From Lysobacterales bacterium (GTDB lineage Bacteria > Pseudomonadota > Gammaproteobacteria > Xanthomonadales > SZUA-36): a DNA stretch of 60,886 bases. Shown here piece after piece: positions 19,521 to 28,295 of the stretch (the stretch's first letter is position 1; each line of letters starts with the position of its first letter). The position numbers and the translations under genes are program-made. Under the pieces are notes generated by a model. The model was not told the origin of the DNA, ran no database searches, and saw only the letters and a program-made list of their open reading frames with translations. The stretch lies in assembly GCA_014238945.1 (NCBI GenBank), contig JABAAB010000122.1, positions 1 to 60,886 on the forward strand. The letters are read 5' to 3'.

Positions 19521-22331
19521 ATGAGTGCGAACAAAATCTCCCCTAATTTTCAATTTTCCCTTCGTCCAATCGCCGCAGCCGTATCCACTGCATTGGTAGC
19601 GCCTGCGACTGCGATCGCGCAGGAAGAGGATTCAGCTCCCCAGCTTGAAGAAGTCCTCGTTACAGCGACAAAATTCGAGACGGATCTGCAGAAAGTCCCC
19701 TCCAGTGTTCAAGCGATTCCTGAAGCCATGCTGAGGGAAATCGGCGCCCTGAATGCAGAAGATTACGCCCGTTTCATACCCAATGTGAACTGGCTTAATT
19801 TCAATACGGGTGGTAACAACCAGGTCATATTCCGCGGTGTTCACACCTCTACCGGTGCATTCACCATGACGCGGAGTTCATCGGTCTACCTCGACGAGAT
19901 ACCCATCACCTCGACATCCGGAGATTCGGCCGACGTGCGCATGTTGGATGTCAACCGGGTGGAATCTTTGGCGGGACCACAGGGCACACTGTTTGGTGCC
20001 GCCGCACAGTCCGGTGTCCTGCGTCTTATTACCAATAAGCCGGATGCGACCAAGTTCGACGCAAGCGCCGATGTCGAGTTTTTCAATGGCAGTAACAGCG
20101 CAATCAGCCACAAGCTGACCGCCATGATAAACATTCCCCTGGTCGAAGACGTATTTGCCATTCGGGTAGCAGCACAGTCAGGAAAAGATGCCGGCTATAT
20201 CGACAACATTCTGGGCCACACGCCGGATACCTGGTTTGGCCAAACGGCAGCGGAGTCGGCCGCCGGTGCCCCTCCTGCCTACATGTACCCCGACCCGTAC
20301 ATCTGGAGATGTGAACAGGGACAGGGAGATTGTGTATGGGGAACCAATCGACTGGAATGGGGTAACCTTCGCAATGATGACGTCGCTGAGGATGACTGGA
20401 ATTCAGCCGAATACCTTACTTACAGGATATCTGCGCAATGGAACATAAACGAAGATTGGACGGCGACGGCAGCGTATAGCTACGGAGATACCGATTCTCA
20501 GGGGAACAACGCCTACAACCCGTTCGTTGGCGATCTGCAGACTATTCGGCACGTCAAGAACACCTCACGTTCAGAGTGGGATTTGAGTTCACTGACGATC
20601 GAGGGAGATCTTGGCTTCGCCCAGTTCGTGTCGGCGACGAGCTTCTACGAAAACCAACGCACGTACATAATCGACAATACGCTTTATTACAAGTACTACA
20701 CCACCAATTATTGTGGCGACCAGGGTGCGGCTGGCGAAACACGCTACACGTGGTATTACTGGGAAAACCCGGTGAACGGCCGAACTGTCTATTTGCCATT
20801 GTACTGCGTCACACCAGCAGCTGGGAGCCCCTCCGGTGCAGTAGGGCAGATTCCTGATATGGCCGGCTATGGCGCGGGCCCGGAATGGCAGGAGCGGTTT
20901 TCTCAGGAAATCCGTCTGTCACACCAGGGAGAGAATTTCGATTGGCTGGCGGGCCTCTACTATGAAGATTCCAACGATTCATGGAACTCTCTGTGGATGG
21001 CGGACGCACATACGCCCTACCAGGAATCTTTATCTTATGCGTATATGCAAGCGTGTCTGAACGGCACGTCGGTCAACTATACCTGTTACGGTTCCTATAG
21101 CGCGAACGGGCAGGATTTGGTACCTGCTGCAGAAAGAGCTGCCGCGTTGGCGACCGCCGACCATTACTGGGATTCGCGTGACGACACCGACTGGAAACAG
21201 AAAGCCGTGTTCGGCGAGGTCATTTGGCACATGAATGATAAGACCAATGTGACCTTCGGTGGCCGGTACTTCAAAAACAAGAATACGAAACAGTACATCA
21301 AGTATCTGGCAGGCCACACGGGCTCCGATGGCAGGCAAGCCGGCGGCTTTATCCAACCCATCTGGATTGGTAATGAAACCCCTCAGTCGACGTCTCAGTC
21401 TGAATTCGTGCCAAAGTTAAGCATCGACTACCATATCGATGATGAAAAGATGGTGTACGCACTTTACACCGAAGGCTACCGGGTTGGAGGTATCAACCGG
21501 GCCAACAGAAGGGCAGACTGGAGTCGGACACTCTGGGGCCAGGAATGGGATCCGGACCTGCTTAAAAATTACGAAGTGGGTCTCAAGTCCCGCTGGGCCA
21601 ACAATTCTGTACAGCTCAACCTGACCGCTTTCTATATGGATTGGCAAGACTTTCAACATGAAGTCGTCGATCCCAGCGGTGGAACCTGCATTGATATAAA
21701 TGATGCACAGATTCCAGGTGATGATCAGACCTGTTCATCAGGCCAGTCGCTGCCGTGGATATCCATTGTCGGCAACGTGGGCGATGCCCATAACATGGGA
21801 GCCACGATGGAAGTCGATTGGGTTCCGTCAGATGAATGGCGTGTCGGTGCAAACGCCATGTGGCTTGAAGCAGAGCTGGACAGCGTAACATCCGATGAAA
21901 GAGCCGGTCTCGAACCGGGCCAGCAGTTACCCAACTTCCCGAAATTCCAGGGAGCGGCGTGGGCCACGTACACCTGGCCAGTCGATTTTGCCGGGGGTGG
22001 AGAGATGTTCCTGCGAGGTCAGGCTTCGTACATGGGTGAAACGACCACCAAACTCGTTCCGCCGCAGTTTTTGGCCGGTAACCCGCCGTTTACAAACAGC
22101 GCATATACCGTCGCGGATATCCGCATTGGCCTGATCTCGAGCGATGGTGGATGGGAAATTAACCTGTTCGTCAACAACGTCACAGACGAACGCGCACAGG
22201 TCAACCAGGACAATGCCGCAGGTGAATGGGCATGGGGGAGGAGCGGTGAGTATGAGCACTCTCACAATGTGTACACGGTCCGTCCACGCGAATACGGCAT
22301 TCGTTTCTATCACAGATTTGGCGCTAATTGA
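19521..22331 (+). CDS. TonB-dependent outer-membrane receptor
   Basis: 936 residues. A signal peptide of about 34 residues ends ATAIAQ and is followed by a TonB box, EEVLVTATK, and the plug domain (VPSSVQAIPEAML, then FRGVHTS and GPQGTLFGA). The remaining part is a 22-strand-type barrel ending in the usual aromatic-rich YHRFGAN. Extracellular loops near residues 255-275 and 395-435 contain cysteine pairs, which may form loop disulfides. It imports a large ligand across the outer membrane with TonB-ExbBD energy. Ligand unknown; the neighbouring halogenase, hydroxylase and sulfotransferase genes may be linked. A terminator follows directly. Confidence 0.93.
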   Translation: MSANKISPNFQFSLRPIAAAVSTALVAPATAIAQEEDSAPQLEEVLVTATKFETDLQKVPSSVQAIPEAMLREIGALNAEDYARFIPNVNWLNFNTGGNNQVIFRGVHTSTGAFTMTRSSSVYLDEIPITSTSGDSADVRMLDVNRVESLAGPQGTLFGAAAQSGVLRLITNKPDATKFDASADVEFFNGSNSAISHKLTAMINIPLVEDVFAIRVAAQSGKDAGYIDNILGHTPDTWFGQTAAESAAGAPPAYMYPDPYIWRCEQGQGDCVWGTNRLEWGNLRNDDVAEDDWNSAEYLTYRISAQWNINEDWTATAAYSYGDTDSQGNNAYNPFVGDLQTIRHVKNTSRSEWDLSSLTIEGDLGFAQFVSATSFYENQRTYIIDNTLYYKYYTTNYCGDQGAAGETRYTWYYWENPVNGRTVYLPLYCVTPAAGSPSGAVGQIPDMAGYGAGPEWQERFSQEIRLSHQGENFDWLAGLYYEDSNDSWNSLWMADAHTPYQESLSYAYMQACLNGTSVNYTCYGSYSANGQDLVPAAERAAALATADHYWDSRDDTDWKQKAVFGEVIWHMNDKTNVTFGGRYFKNKNTKQYIKYLAGHTGSDGRQAGGFIQPIWIGNETPQSTSQSEFVPKLSIDYHIDDEKMVYALYTEGYRVGGINRANRRADWSRTLWGQEWDPDLLKNYEVGLKSRWANNSVQLNLTAFYMDWQDFQHEVVDPSGGTCIDINDAQIPGDDQTCSSGQSLPWISIVGNVGDAHNMGATMEVDWVPSDEWRVGANAMWLEAELDSVTSDERAGLEPGQQLPNFPKFQGAAWATYTWPVDFAGGGEMFLRGQASYMGETTTKLVPPQFLAGNPPFTNSAYTVADIRIGLISSDGGWEINLFVNNVTDERAQVNQDNAAGEWAWGRSGEYEHSHNVYTVRPREYGIRFYHRFGAN

Positions 22332-22370
22332 TCCCGCGCTATCAGGGCACTCTCTACCGGCATAAACAGG

Positions 22371-22396
22371 AAAACCCCGCACTTGCGGGGTTTTTA
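22371..22396 (+). terminator. Rho-independent terminator of the TonB receptor gene
   Basis: Stem AAAACCCCGC / GCGGGGTTTT with loop ACTT and a T-run at the 3' side, 40 bases after the receptor stop. The A-run on the left arm means it may also act on the minus strand. Confidence 0.9.
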
Positions 22397-22449
22397 TTGG
22401 TAACTATCAGCGCCCCGAACAGAATGAAAACAAGACACAACTATGGGTG

Positions 22450-22514
22450 GTGTATCCCGCCATGACGCGGTCGTGCTGTGTGATGTATCGACGAGTTTGA
22501 GAAATCTGGACTAA
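22450..22514 (+). pseudogene. C-terminal relic of the unknown family (relic 1)
   Basis: The sequence ending DVSTSLRNLD-stop at 22482-22514 is almost identical at the DNA level to the 3' end of the intact copy that follows (22532-23500). Weaker base-by-base similarity extends back to about 22450. There is no matching N-terminal part upstream; the TonB gene and terminator take its place. It is best read as the leftover tail of a deleted or recombined copy. Confidence 0.7.
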
Positions 22515-22531
22515 GGGACCTGAGTCACAAC

Positions 22532-23500
22532 ATGAGACACGACAAGTTCACGCGCCGCCGAATGCTCAAGACGCTTGCCATGGTCGGCTGCGGCGTGGCC
22601 GCAAGTCCTCCACTGGCACGGTTTGCCACCGCCGAATTCATTAAGACTATCGACCTTAAAATGCAGGCGGAGATCATTTTCGAACCGCATATTCCCACCG
22701 CCCTGCGACGGTCCCTGCAATACGCGGGAGATAAAGGCTTCGTGGCATCGATGCCACAACTGCTCCATGCCCGGACGAACGCGTCTTACGACAACATCAT
22801 CTGGAACACCTGGTTCACGGCAAATTCCGAAGAAAGTGTGGTGTCTACAAAGCAGGGAAATCGTGTCGTGGTGGCGGTCCACGGTGGCGGCATATTTGGG
22901 TCGCCGGCGCGATTCGAAAAAAGTTTTTATGCGGATCTGGACCGTTCGAATTCAGAGGGCATTACCGGACAGACTGCCGCCAAGATTTCCACTCGGGAAG
23001 CCCATGATCTGCTGAAAGGCAAATTACCCGATGGCAGCGAAATTCCGATGTACCTGTTCAATGAATTCAAACGGGGCATTACTGACTTGCCAATGCGCTA
23101 TGGTGTCGTGCTGGACTTCGAACTGGCCAAGAGTGCCAAAAGAGGCTTCGAAAGTTTTGATGTCCTGAAGGATGAACCGAACATGATCGTACGCGCCGGG
23201 GGTGTCGAGCCACTGGCCGCTTATCTCGACAAGTTCAGGCACCGCAACAATACGGAATTGATGGGGAACTGGCACCCGTACTTGCGGATCGATCCGAATC
23301 AGCCGCAGACCCGCATATTGTTCCTGGCGGGCAATAAGGGGGGCGTCGGTAGCGAGGGTAAAGACGAGGGCCCGGGCTGGGGTTATGACGCGGAATACGG
23401 TCTGGGTGGCGATGCCAGCATGGTCGGCATGGCCCGCTATGTTGCGGTGGCACCGCGTGATGTATCGACCAGTTTGAGAAATCTGGATTTCGAAATCTGA
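22532..23500 (+). CDS. Unknown paralogous family, copy A, Tat-exported
   Basis: 322 residues. The N-terminus TRRRMLKTLAMVGCGVAAS is a twin-arginine signal. The family core follows: SMPQLLHAR, YDNIIWNTWF, VHGGGIF, a FNEFKRGI element, MIVRAGGVE, GNWHPY, a glycine-rich NKGG segment, GYDAEYG and a C-terminal RYVAVAPRDVSTSLRNLDFEI tail. I do not recognise this family. The conserved His, Trp and acidic residues look enzymatic, but no function is claimed. It is ten bases before copy B, so the two are probably one transcript. Copies C, D and E at 39-44 kb lack the signal. Confidence 0.8.
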   Translation: MRHDKFTRRRMLKTLAMVGCGVAASPPLARFATAEFIKTIDLKMQAEIIFEPHIPTALRRSLQYAGDKGFVASMPQLLHARTNASYDNIIWNTWFTANSEESVVSTKQGNRVVVAVHGGGIFGSPARFEKSFYADLDRSNSEGITGQTAAKISTREAHDLLKGKLPDGSEIPMYLFNEFKRGITDLPMRYGVVLDFELAKSAKRGFESFDVLKDEPNMIVRAGGVEPLAAYLDKFRHRNNTELMGNWHPYLRIDPNQPQTRILFLAGNKGGVGSEGKDEGPGWGYDAEYGLGGDASMVGMARYVAVAPRDVSTSLRNLDFEI

Positions 23501-23509
23501 GGTATTTTT

Positions 23510-24505
23510 GTGAAGCAAGTTGAACCGACTCCATTGTGGAAAAGAAAAACACTGACCCGCCGCCACCTGGTCAAGGTGCTGGCATCGGTTGGCGTCGGCG
23601 CAGCAGCCAGCCCGCTGTTTTCACCGCTCGCGTCAGCAGCCAAATCCGATAATACAAGCAGCACCAGAATGGTGGCGGCCATATTCTTTGAGTCGTATAT
23701 AACCGTCGCATTGCAGCGGGCCCTGCGATACGCAGGTGAGGATGGCTACGTGGCATCGATGCCACAACTGCTGCACGCCCGGGTGAACGCCTCCTACGAC
23801 AATATCATCTGGAACACCTGGTTTACATCACATAGCGAGGAAAACGTGGTGACGACAAAGCAGGGAAATCATGTCGTGGTAACAGTCCATGGTGGCGGCA
23901 TATTTGGGTCGCCGCAGAGAATTGAGAGGAGTTTGCGTGCGGACCTGGACCGTTCGAATCCGGAAGGCCTCACCGGACAATACGCCCCCAAGATTTCCCG
24001 CACCGAAGCCCACGACCTGCTGGAAGGCAAGCTGCCCGATAGCACAGAACTCCCGGTATTCGCGTTCAATGAGTTTAAACGAGGCATCAAGGACTTGCCA
24101 CGGCGCTATGCCGTTGTGCTGGATTTCGAGATGGCGAAGAATTCAAAAAGTGGTTACGAAAATTTCGATATCTTGAAGGATGATCCGAACATGATCGTTC
24201 GGGCCGGGGGAACCGAACCGCTGGCGGCGTATCTCGACAAGGCAAGGGATCGTAACAATACAAAATTGACGGGTACCTGGCACCGCTACGGCCGGATCGA
24301 TCCGGATCAGCCCCAGACCCGTATACTGAGACTGGCCGGTAACAAAGGCGGCAAGGGCAGTGAGGGCAATGACCTGGGGCTGGGCTGGGGATATGATGCG
24401 GATTACGGAATCACAGCCGCGGGCATCATAGGCATGGGTCGCTATGTTGCGGTTGCTCCGAGAATTATGTCGAAAAGTTTGCAGTACCTGGACTTCGAAC
24501 CCTAG
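23510..24505 (+). CDS. Unknown paralogous family, copy B, Tat-exported
   Basis: 331 residues from a GTG at 23510 with GAGGT six bases upstream. A Tat signal (LTRRHLVKVLASVGVG...) is followed by about 20 spacer residues and the family core. All motifs of copy A are kept: SMPQLLHAR, YDNIIWNTWF, VHGGGIF, MIVRAGG, GTWHRY, NKGG, GYDADYG and RYVAVAP. It is a tandem duplicate of copy A, with enough divergence that the duplication is not recent. It should act in the periplasm if the Tat signal is real. No recognised domain. Confidence 0.8.
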   Translation: MKQVEPTPLWKRKTLTRRHLVKVLASVGVGAAASPLFSPLASAAKSDNTSSTRMVAAIFFESYITVALQRALRYAGEDGYVASMPQLLHARVNASYDNIIWNTWFTSHSEENVVTTKQGNHVVVTVHGGGIFGSPQRIERSLRADLDRSNPEGLTGQYAPKISRTEAHDLLEGKLPDSTELPVFAFNEFKRGIKDLPRRYAVVLDFEMAKNSKSGYENFDILKDDPNMIVRAGGTEPLAAYLDKARDRNNTKLTGTWHRYGRIDPDQPQTRILRLAGNKGGKGSEGNDLGLGWGYDADYGITAAGIIGMGRYVAVAPRIMSKSLQYLDFEP

Positions 24506-24561
24506 GCAATAGACGCTAAACTGTACAACCGCATCAGAGCACGATTCACGAGGAAATTACC

Positions 24562-26532
24562 GTCAGCAACTCACCTTCATTACAGACTGCATTCGACCGG
24601 ACGCTCGGTTTTCTGCATGCCGGAGAAATTGAAACGGCAGCAGGGTTTTGCCGTGAAGAACTCGGCAAAGAACCCGGGAACGACAAGCTCCGTCTTCTGT
24701 TCGGGACGATACTGGTAAGGCAGAGCAAATTTACCGAAGCCGAAATCGAGTTGCGCCAGGTGCTGTCACGCAGACCCAATGTTGCCAAAGCAAACCGGGA
24801 ACTCGCACACGCACTGATTGCGCAAGGCCGCTTTGATGAAGCCATTGCCAGCTACAAACGCGTGCTTGAACTAACACCTGAGAACCCCGTTGCCTATCGC
24901 GACCTGAGCATGGCTTATAAGGGGCTCGGGCAGATGAACGAAGCCTACGAGGTACTTGAAGCATCGTTCAGGCTCGACCCGAACCGCGAGGAGCTTGAGC
25001 ACGCAATCCAGCACCTCTTTGCCGGTGACTTCGGTAATGCCGAAACCCTTTGTCGAGGGGTACTGCACAAAGATCCAAACAACGTCAATGCCACACGCCT
25101 GCTGGGCGAAGTGGCTGCGGAACTCGGCAATCAGAAACTGACCATACAGATGCTGCGGAATTCGATCCAATTGGAACCGCGTTTTTTTGGTGCATATATT
25201 GAACTGGCTGGTGAACTGCTGGACACAGATGAGCTGGAGGAATGCCATGCGGTATTACAAGAGGCAATAAAACTGCAGCCGGAACTTGCTTTGCCACGCG
25301 CGCTGCTCGGTATCCTGCACAACAAGGCAGGCCGATTCGAACAAGCAGCCGAAGTATTCAGAACAGTCCTGGAAAAACATCCTGATCACGGTGTGAGTCT
25401 TACCGGTCTTGGTCACGCGCTGAAGACCATCGGCCGTGGTGAGGAGGCCATTGAAATCTACCGACACTGCATCAAGGGGTTCCCGGCCTTTGGAGAGGCA
25501 TACTGGGCACTCGCAAATCTAAAGACGTTTCGCTTCAGCGATGACGAAATTGCCACAATGGAGGAAAATGTCGACGATGGAAATCTGCTCGAGGAATCGC
25601 GTGTCAATTTAAATTACTCACTCGGAAAAGCCTACGAGGATCGCGGCAGTTATGATCAGGCGTTCTATCGATACAACCGCGGAGCCAAACTCAGGTGGTC
25701 AAAAGAAAATTACGATCCCGCTCATACCCGGACCGAACACGATGAGATCATAACAACGATTACGTCTGAAGTTCTGCGGCAAAACACAGGCCTTGGCAAT
25801 CCGGACCCGGCACCGATTTTCATTGTCGGACTACCACGCTCGGGCTCGACCCTGATTGAACAGATTCTGGCCAGCCACAGCGAGGTCGACGGTACCCACG
25901 AACTGCCTGATTTACCCTATGCGATTAACGCAATAAACCAGCAGAAACCGGCAGGTCTCGACTATCCGCAGGCGTTACCACTCTATGGTGAAGCACTTGC
26001 GACAATTGGGCGCCAGTACATTGCCTCGACCCGTCGTTATCGTGGCGACGCCCCGTTTTTCACCGACAAAATGCCGGGTAATTTCGCGAGCGTCGGTCTG
26101 ATCGCTCTCATCCTGCCCAACGCCAAAGTCATTAATGCGCGCCGGAACCCGCTAGATAGCTGTATGAGTTGCTACAAACAGTTGTTCTACAAGGGACAGA
26201 AATTTTCTTACGACCTGGTCAAACTTGGCCAATATTACCTGGAATATCAGCGCATGATGGATTACTGGAATGCGATCCTGCCCGGCAAAGTGTTGGACGT
26301 TCAGTACGAGGATATGGTGGCGGACCAGGAAAATCAGACCCGCCGGCTACTGGAGTATTGCAATCTGGACTGGGAGGAGAATTGCTTACGATTTTATGAG
26401 ACCGATCGTGCAGTGGTTACAGCCAGTTCGGAGCAGGTCCGACTGCCGATTTACTCAGGGTCGGTCAATTCATGGCGCCGGTTCGAGAAACATCTTGGGC
26501 CACTGATCGAAGTGCTGGAGCCCTTACTTTAA
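24562..26532 (+). CDS. TPR-sulfotransferase (copy 3), apparent GTC start
   Basis: About 656 residues. The frame is open from the stop at 24517, but no ATG, GTG or TTG occurs in it until TTG at 24751, which would remove the first TPR units. Comparison with copy 2 places the start at GTC 24562, seven bases after AGGA at 24551-24554. ATT codons at 24544 and 24556 are alternatives. TPR units fill about 1-400. The sulfotransferase domain has FIVGLPRSGSTLIEQIL and INARRNPLDSCMSCYKQLF. The paralogue at 17233 is very similar through the catalytic half. Confidence 0.82.
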   Translation, partial: VSNSPSLQTAFDRTLGFLHAGEIETAAGFCREELGKEPGNDKLRLLFGTILVRQSKFTEAEIELRQVLSRRPNVAKANRELAHALIAQGRFDEAIASYKRVLELTPENPVAYRDLSMAYKGLGQMNEAYEVLEASFRLDPNREELEHAIQHLFAGDFGNAETLCRGVLHKDPNNVNATRLLGEVAAELGNQKLTIQMLRNSIQLEPRFFGAYIELAGELLDTDELEECHAVLQEAIKLQPELALPRALLGILHNKAGRFEQAAEVFRTVLEKHPDHGVSLTGLGHALKTIGRGEEAIEIYRHCIKGFPAFGEAYWALANLKTFRFSDDEIATMEENVDDGNLLEESRVNLNYSLGKAYEDRGSYDQAFYRYNRGAKLRWSKENYDPAHTRTEHDEIITTITSEVLRQNTGLGNPDPAPIFIVGLPRSGSTLIEQILASHSEVDGTHELPDLPYAINAINQQKPAGLDYPQALPLYGEALATIGRQYIASTRRYRGDAPFFTDKMPGNFASVGLIALILPNAKVINARRNPLDSCMSCYKQLFYKGQKFSYDLVKLGQYYLEYQRMMDYWNAILPGKVLDVQYEDMVADQENQTRRLLEYCNLDWEENCLRFYETDRAVVTASSEQVRLPIYSGSVNSWRRFEKHLGPLIEVLEPLL

Positions 26533-26540
26533 AAATCTCG

Positions 26541-26594
26541 ATTGCACCAGGTGATCCGTCGACAAACCTGCAAAACCTGAATTTCGAAATTTAA
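26541..26594 (+). pseudogene. C-terminal relic of the unknown family (relic 2)
   Basis: Starting nine bases after the TPR-sulfotransferase stop, this stretch encodes IAPGDPSTNLQNLNFEI-stop. It matches the family tail VAPRDVSTSLRNLDFEI at 11 of 17 positions, in frame to its own stop. The rest of the gene is missing. The sulfotransferase gene between copy B and this tail may have replaced a third tandem copy. Confidence 0.7.
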
Positions 26595-26657
26595 GGGGGT
26601 AGTATGCATTTAAGTAAACACTCGCTATTGGACAAATCTTTCACTATCTAAGGAGAG

Positions 26658-28286
26658 ATGATCATAAAAACCAAATTATTGACACCCTTTATGATCGTTC
26701 CAGCCCTGGCACTGTTCGTGCTCGTTTTGACAAGCTGTTCTCCTGCGACCGACGAGTCTGCTGAGGGTACCCACGGTGCTACACCCCAACCAGCAGCCCT
26801 GTCAGCCAGCCTTCCCAAACGTGGCGGTACACTGCGCACTGAATCAAACTTTATACCTTATGTGGCGGACCCGGCCACGGATGGCATCGGTACCGGCCAG
26901 GTCGGGTTGTTGATCGCTGAAGCCCTGGTATGGGTTGGGGAAGACGGCGTCCCGCAACCGAACCTGGTTAAATCATGGGAGGTCAGCGAGGACGCGAAGG
27001 AGTGGACGCTGCACCTCCGGGAGGGAGTTAAATTCAACAACGGCAAGCCCTTTGGCGCCGATGACGTGATCTGGAATCTGCGCCACTGGCTGGACCCGGA
27101 TACCGGATCGGCGATGGCAACCCGGCTCAATTTTTTGTCACCCGCCGGCATTGAGAAGGTAGATGACCTGACGATCAAGCTGCATCTTGATCGCCCCTAC
27201 ACCAACGTGCTGCTCTCGCTTTATGGCTATTCGAGCATGATCGCGCCCGAGGGCGGCTGGAAGGATTTTTACAGCGGCGACCCCGCAGATGCGGTCGGGA
27301 CAGGGCCGTTCCTCCTGCAATCCTTTTCTCCCGACGAGCGGATGGTGCTGGTACGGAATCCGAACTATTGGCAGCTTGGTGCCGATGGCCAGCCATTGCC
27401 TTACGTAGACAAGGTCATAGTCACTTCAGGTTGGGATGACGCCGCGCGACTCGCTGCCCTCATTGGAGGCGAGGCAGACTATCTGGCCCCCGGTGAGGGA
27501 ATATTGCCGGTACTCAAAAGGTATGCCGATAAAATCACTGTCAAGACCTATTACACCGGATGGGTTACGCCCATCGTGATGCGCACCGACATGCCACCCT
27601 TCGACGACGTACGCGTGCGCACTGCGCTCAAGTTGGTCCAGGACCGCAAAAGAATACGCGACCTCGTAATGCCGCTGGGCCCGGTGGCCTACGACCACAT
27701 GATACCGTCCGGTGACGGCGCCTATTGTCCCACCACCGATGTCAACCGCGAACAGGATATCGAACAGGCCAGAGCCCTGCTGGCCGAGGCCGGTTATCCC
27801 GATGGAATCGAGCTCGAACTCGCTGTCCCTAACATAGACTTTCGTCCGAACTTCGCTCAGGTGTATCAAGAGATGGCAGCGAAGGCAGGCATCACTGTCA
27901 ACATCAATATCCTGCCCAATTCGGCTTTCTGGGACCAGTGGATGCAGTGGCCGTTTGCCACCAGCGGCTTCAATGGCCGGGTTCCGGCAACGGCGAACAT
28001 GAATCTGGCGCTTCGCTGTGGAGGCGACTGGAATGAATCGCACTATTGCAACGAGCAACTCGACGCCCTTTTGGAGGCGGCCGATAGCGAACTGAATATT
28101 GAGAGACGTCGGAACCTGTATTGCCGGATCCAGACCATCATGCAGGAGGACTCCGGATATATTATACCCTTCTGGGCGGCTACGTTCAGCGCCAGCCCAA
28201 GCAACCTGCATTTTCCAAGCAACTGGCCCAGAGATACCTGGCACTGGCATCTTTACTGGTTTTCGAACCAGGCTGAACGACGCTAA
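26658..28286 (+). CDS. Family 5 extracellular solute-binding lipoprotein
   Basis: 542 residues. The signal ends in a lipobox (LVLTSCS near residue 27), so it is a lipoprotein of the periplasm. The SBP_bac_5 pattern is clear: LVKSWEVSEDAKEWTLHLREG at about 105-125, then VKFNNGKPFGADDVIW, which marks peptide, nickel or opine binding proteins of Dpp/Opp type. AAGGAGAG lies just before the ATG. It is the first gene of a complete ABC importer. The ligand cannot be read from sequence; peptides or opines are most likely. Confidence 0.92.
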   Translation: MIIKTKLLTPFMIVPALALFVLVLTSCSPATDESAEGTHGATPQPAALSASLPKRGGTLRTESNFIPYVADPATDGIGTGQVGLLIAEALVWVGEDGVPQPNLVKSWEVSEDAKEWTLHLREGVKFNNGKPFGADDVIWNLRHWLDPDTGSAMATRLNFLSPAGIEKVDDLTIKLHLDRPYTNVLLSLYGYSSMIAPEGGWKDFYSGDPADAVGTGPFLLQSFSPDERMVLVRNPNYWQLGADGQPLPYVDKVIVTSGWDDAARLAALIGGEADYLAPGEGILPVLKRYADKITVKTYYTGWVTPIVMRTDMPPFDDVRVRTALKLVQDRKRIRDLVMPLGPVAYDHMIPSGDGAYCPTTDVNREQDIEQARALLAEAGYPDGIELELAVPNIDFRPNFAQVYQEMAAKAGITVNINILPNSAFWDQWMQWPFATSGFNGRVPATANMNLALRCGGDWNESHYCNEQLDALLEAADSELNIERRRNLYCRIQTIMQEDSGYIIPFWAATFSASPSNLHFPSNWPRDTWHWHLYWFSNQAERR

Positions 28287-28295
28287 ACGACACAC

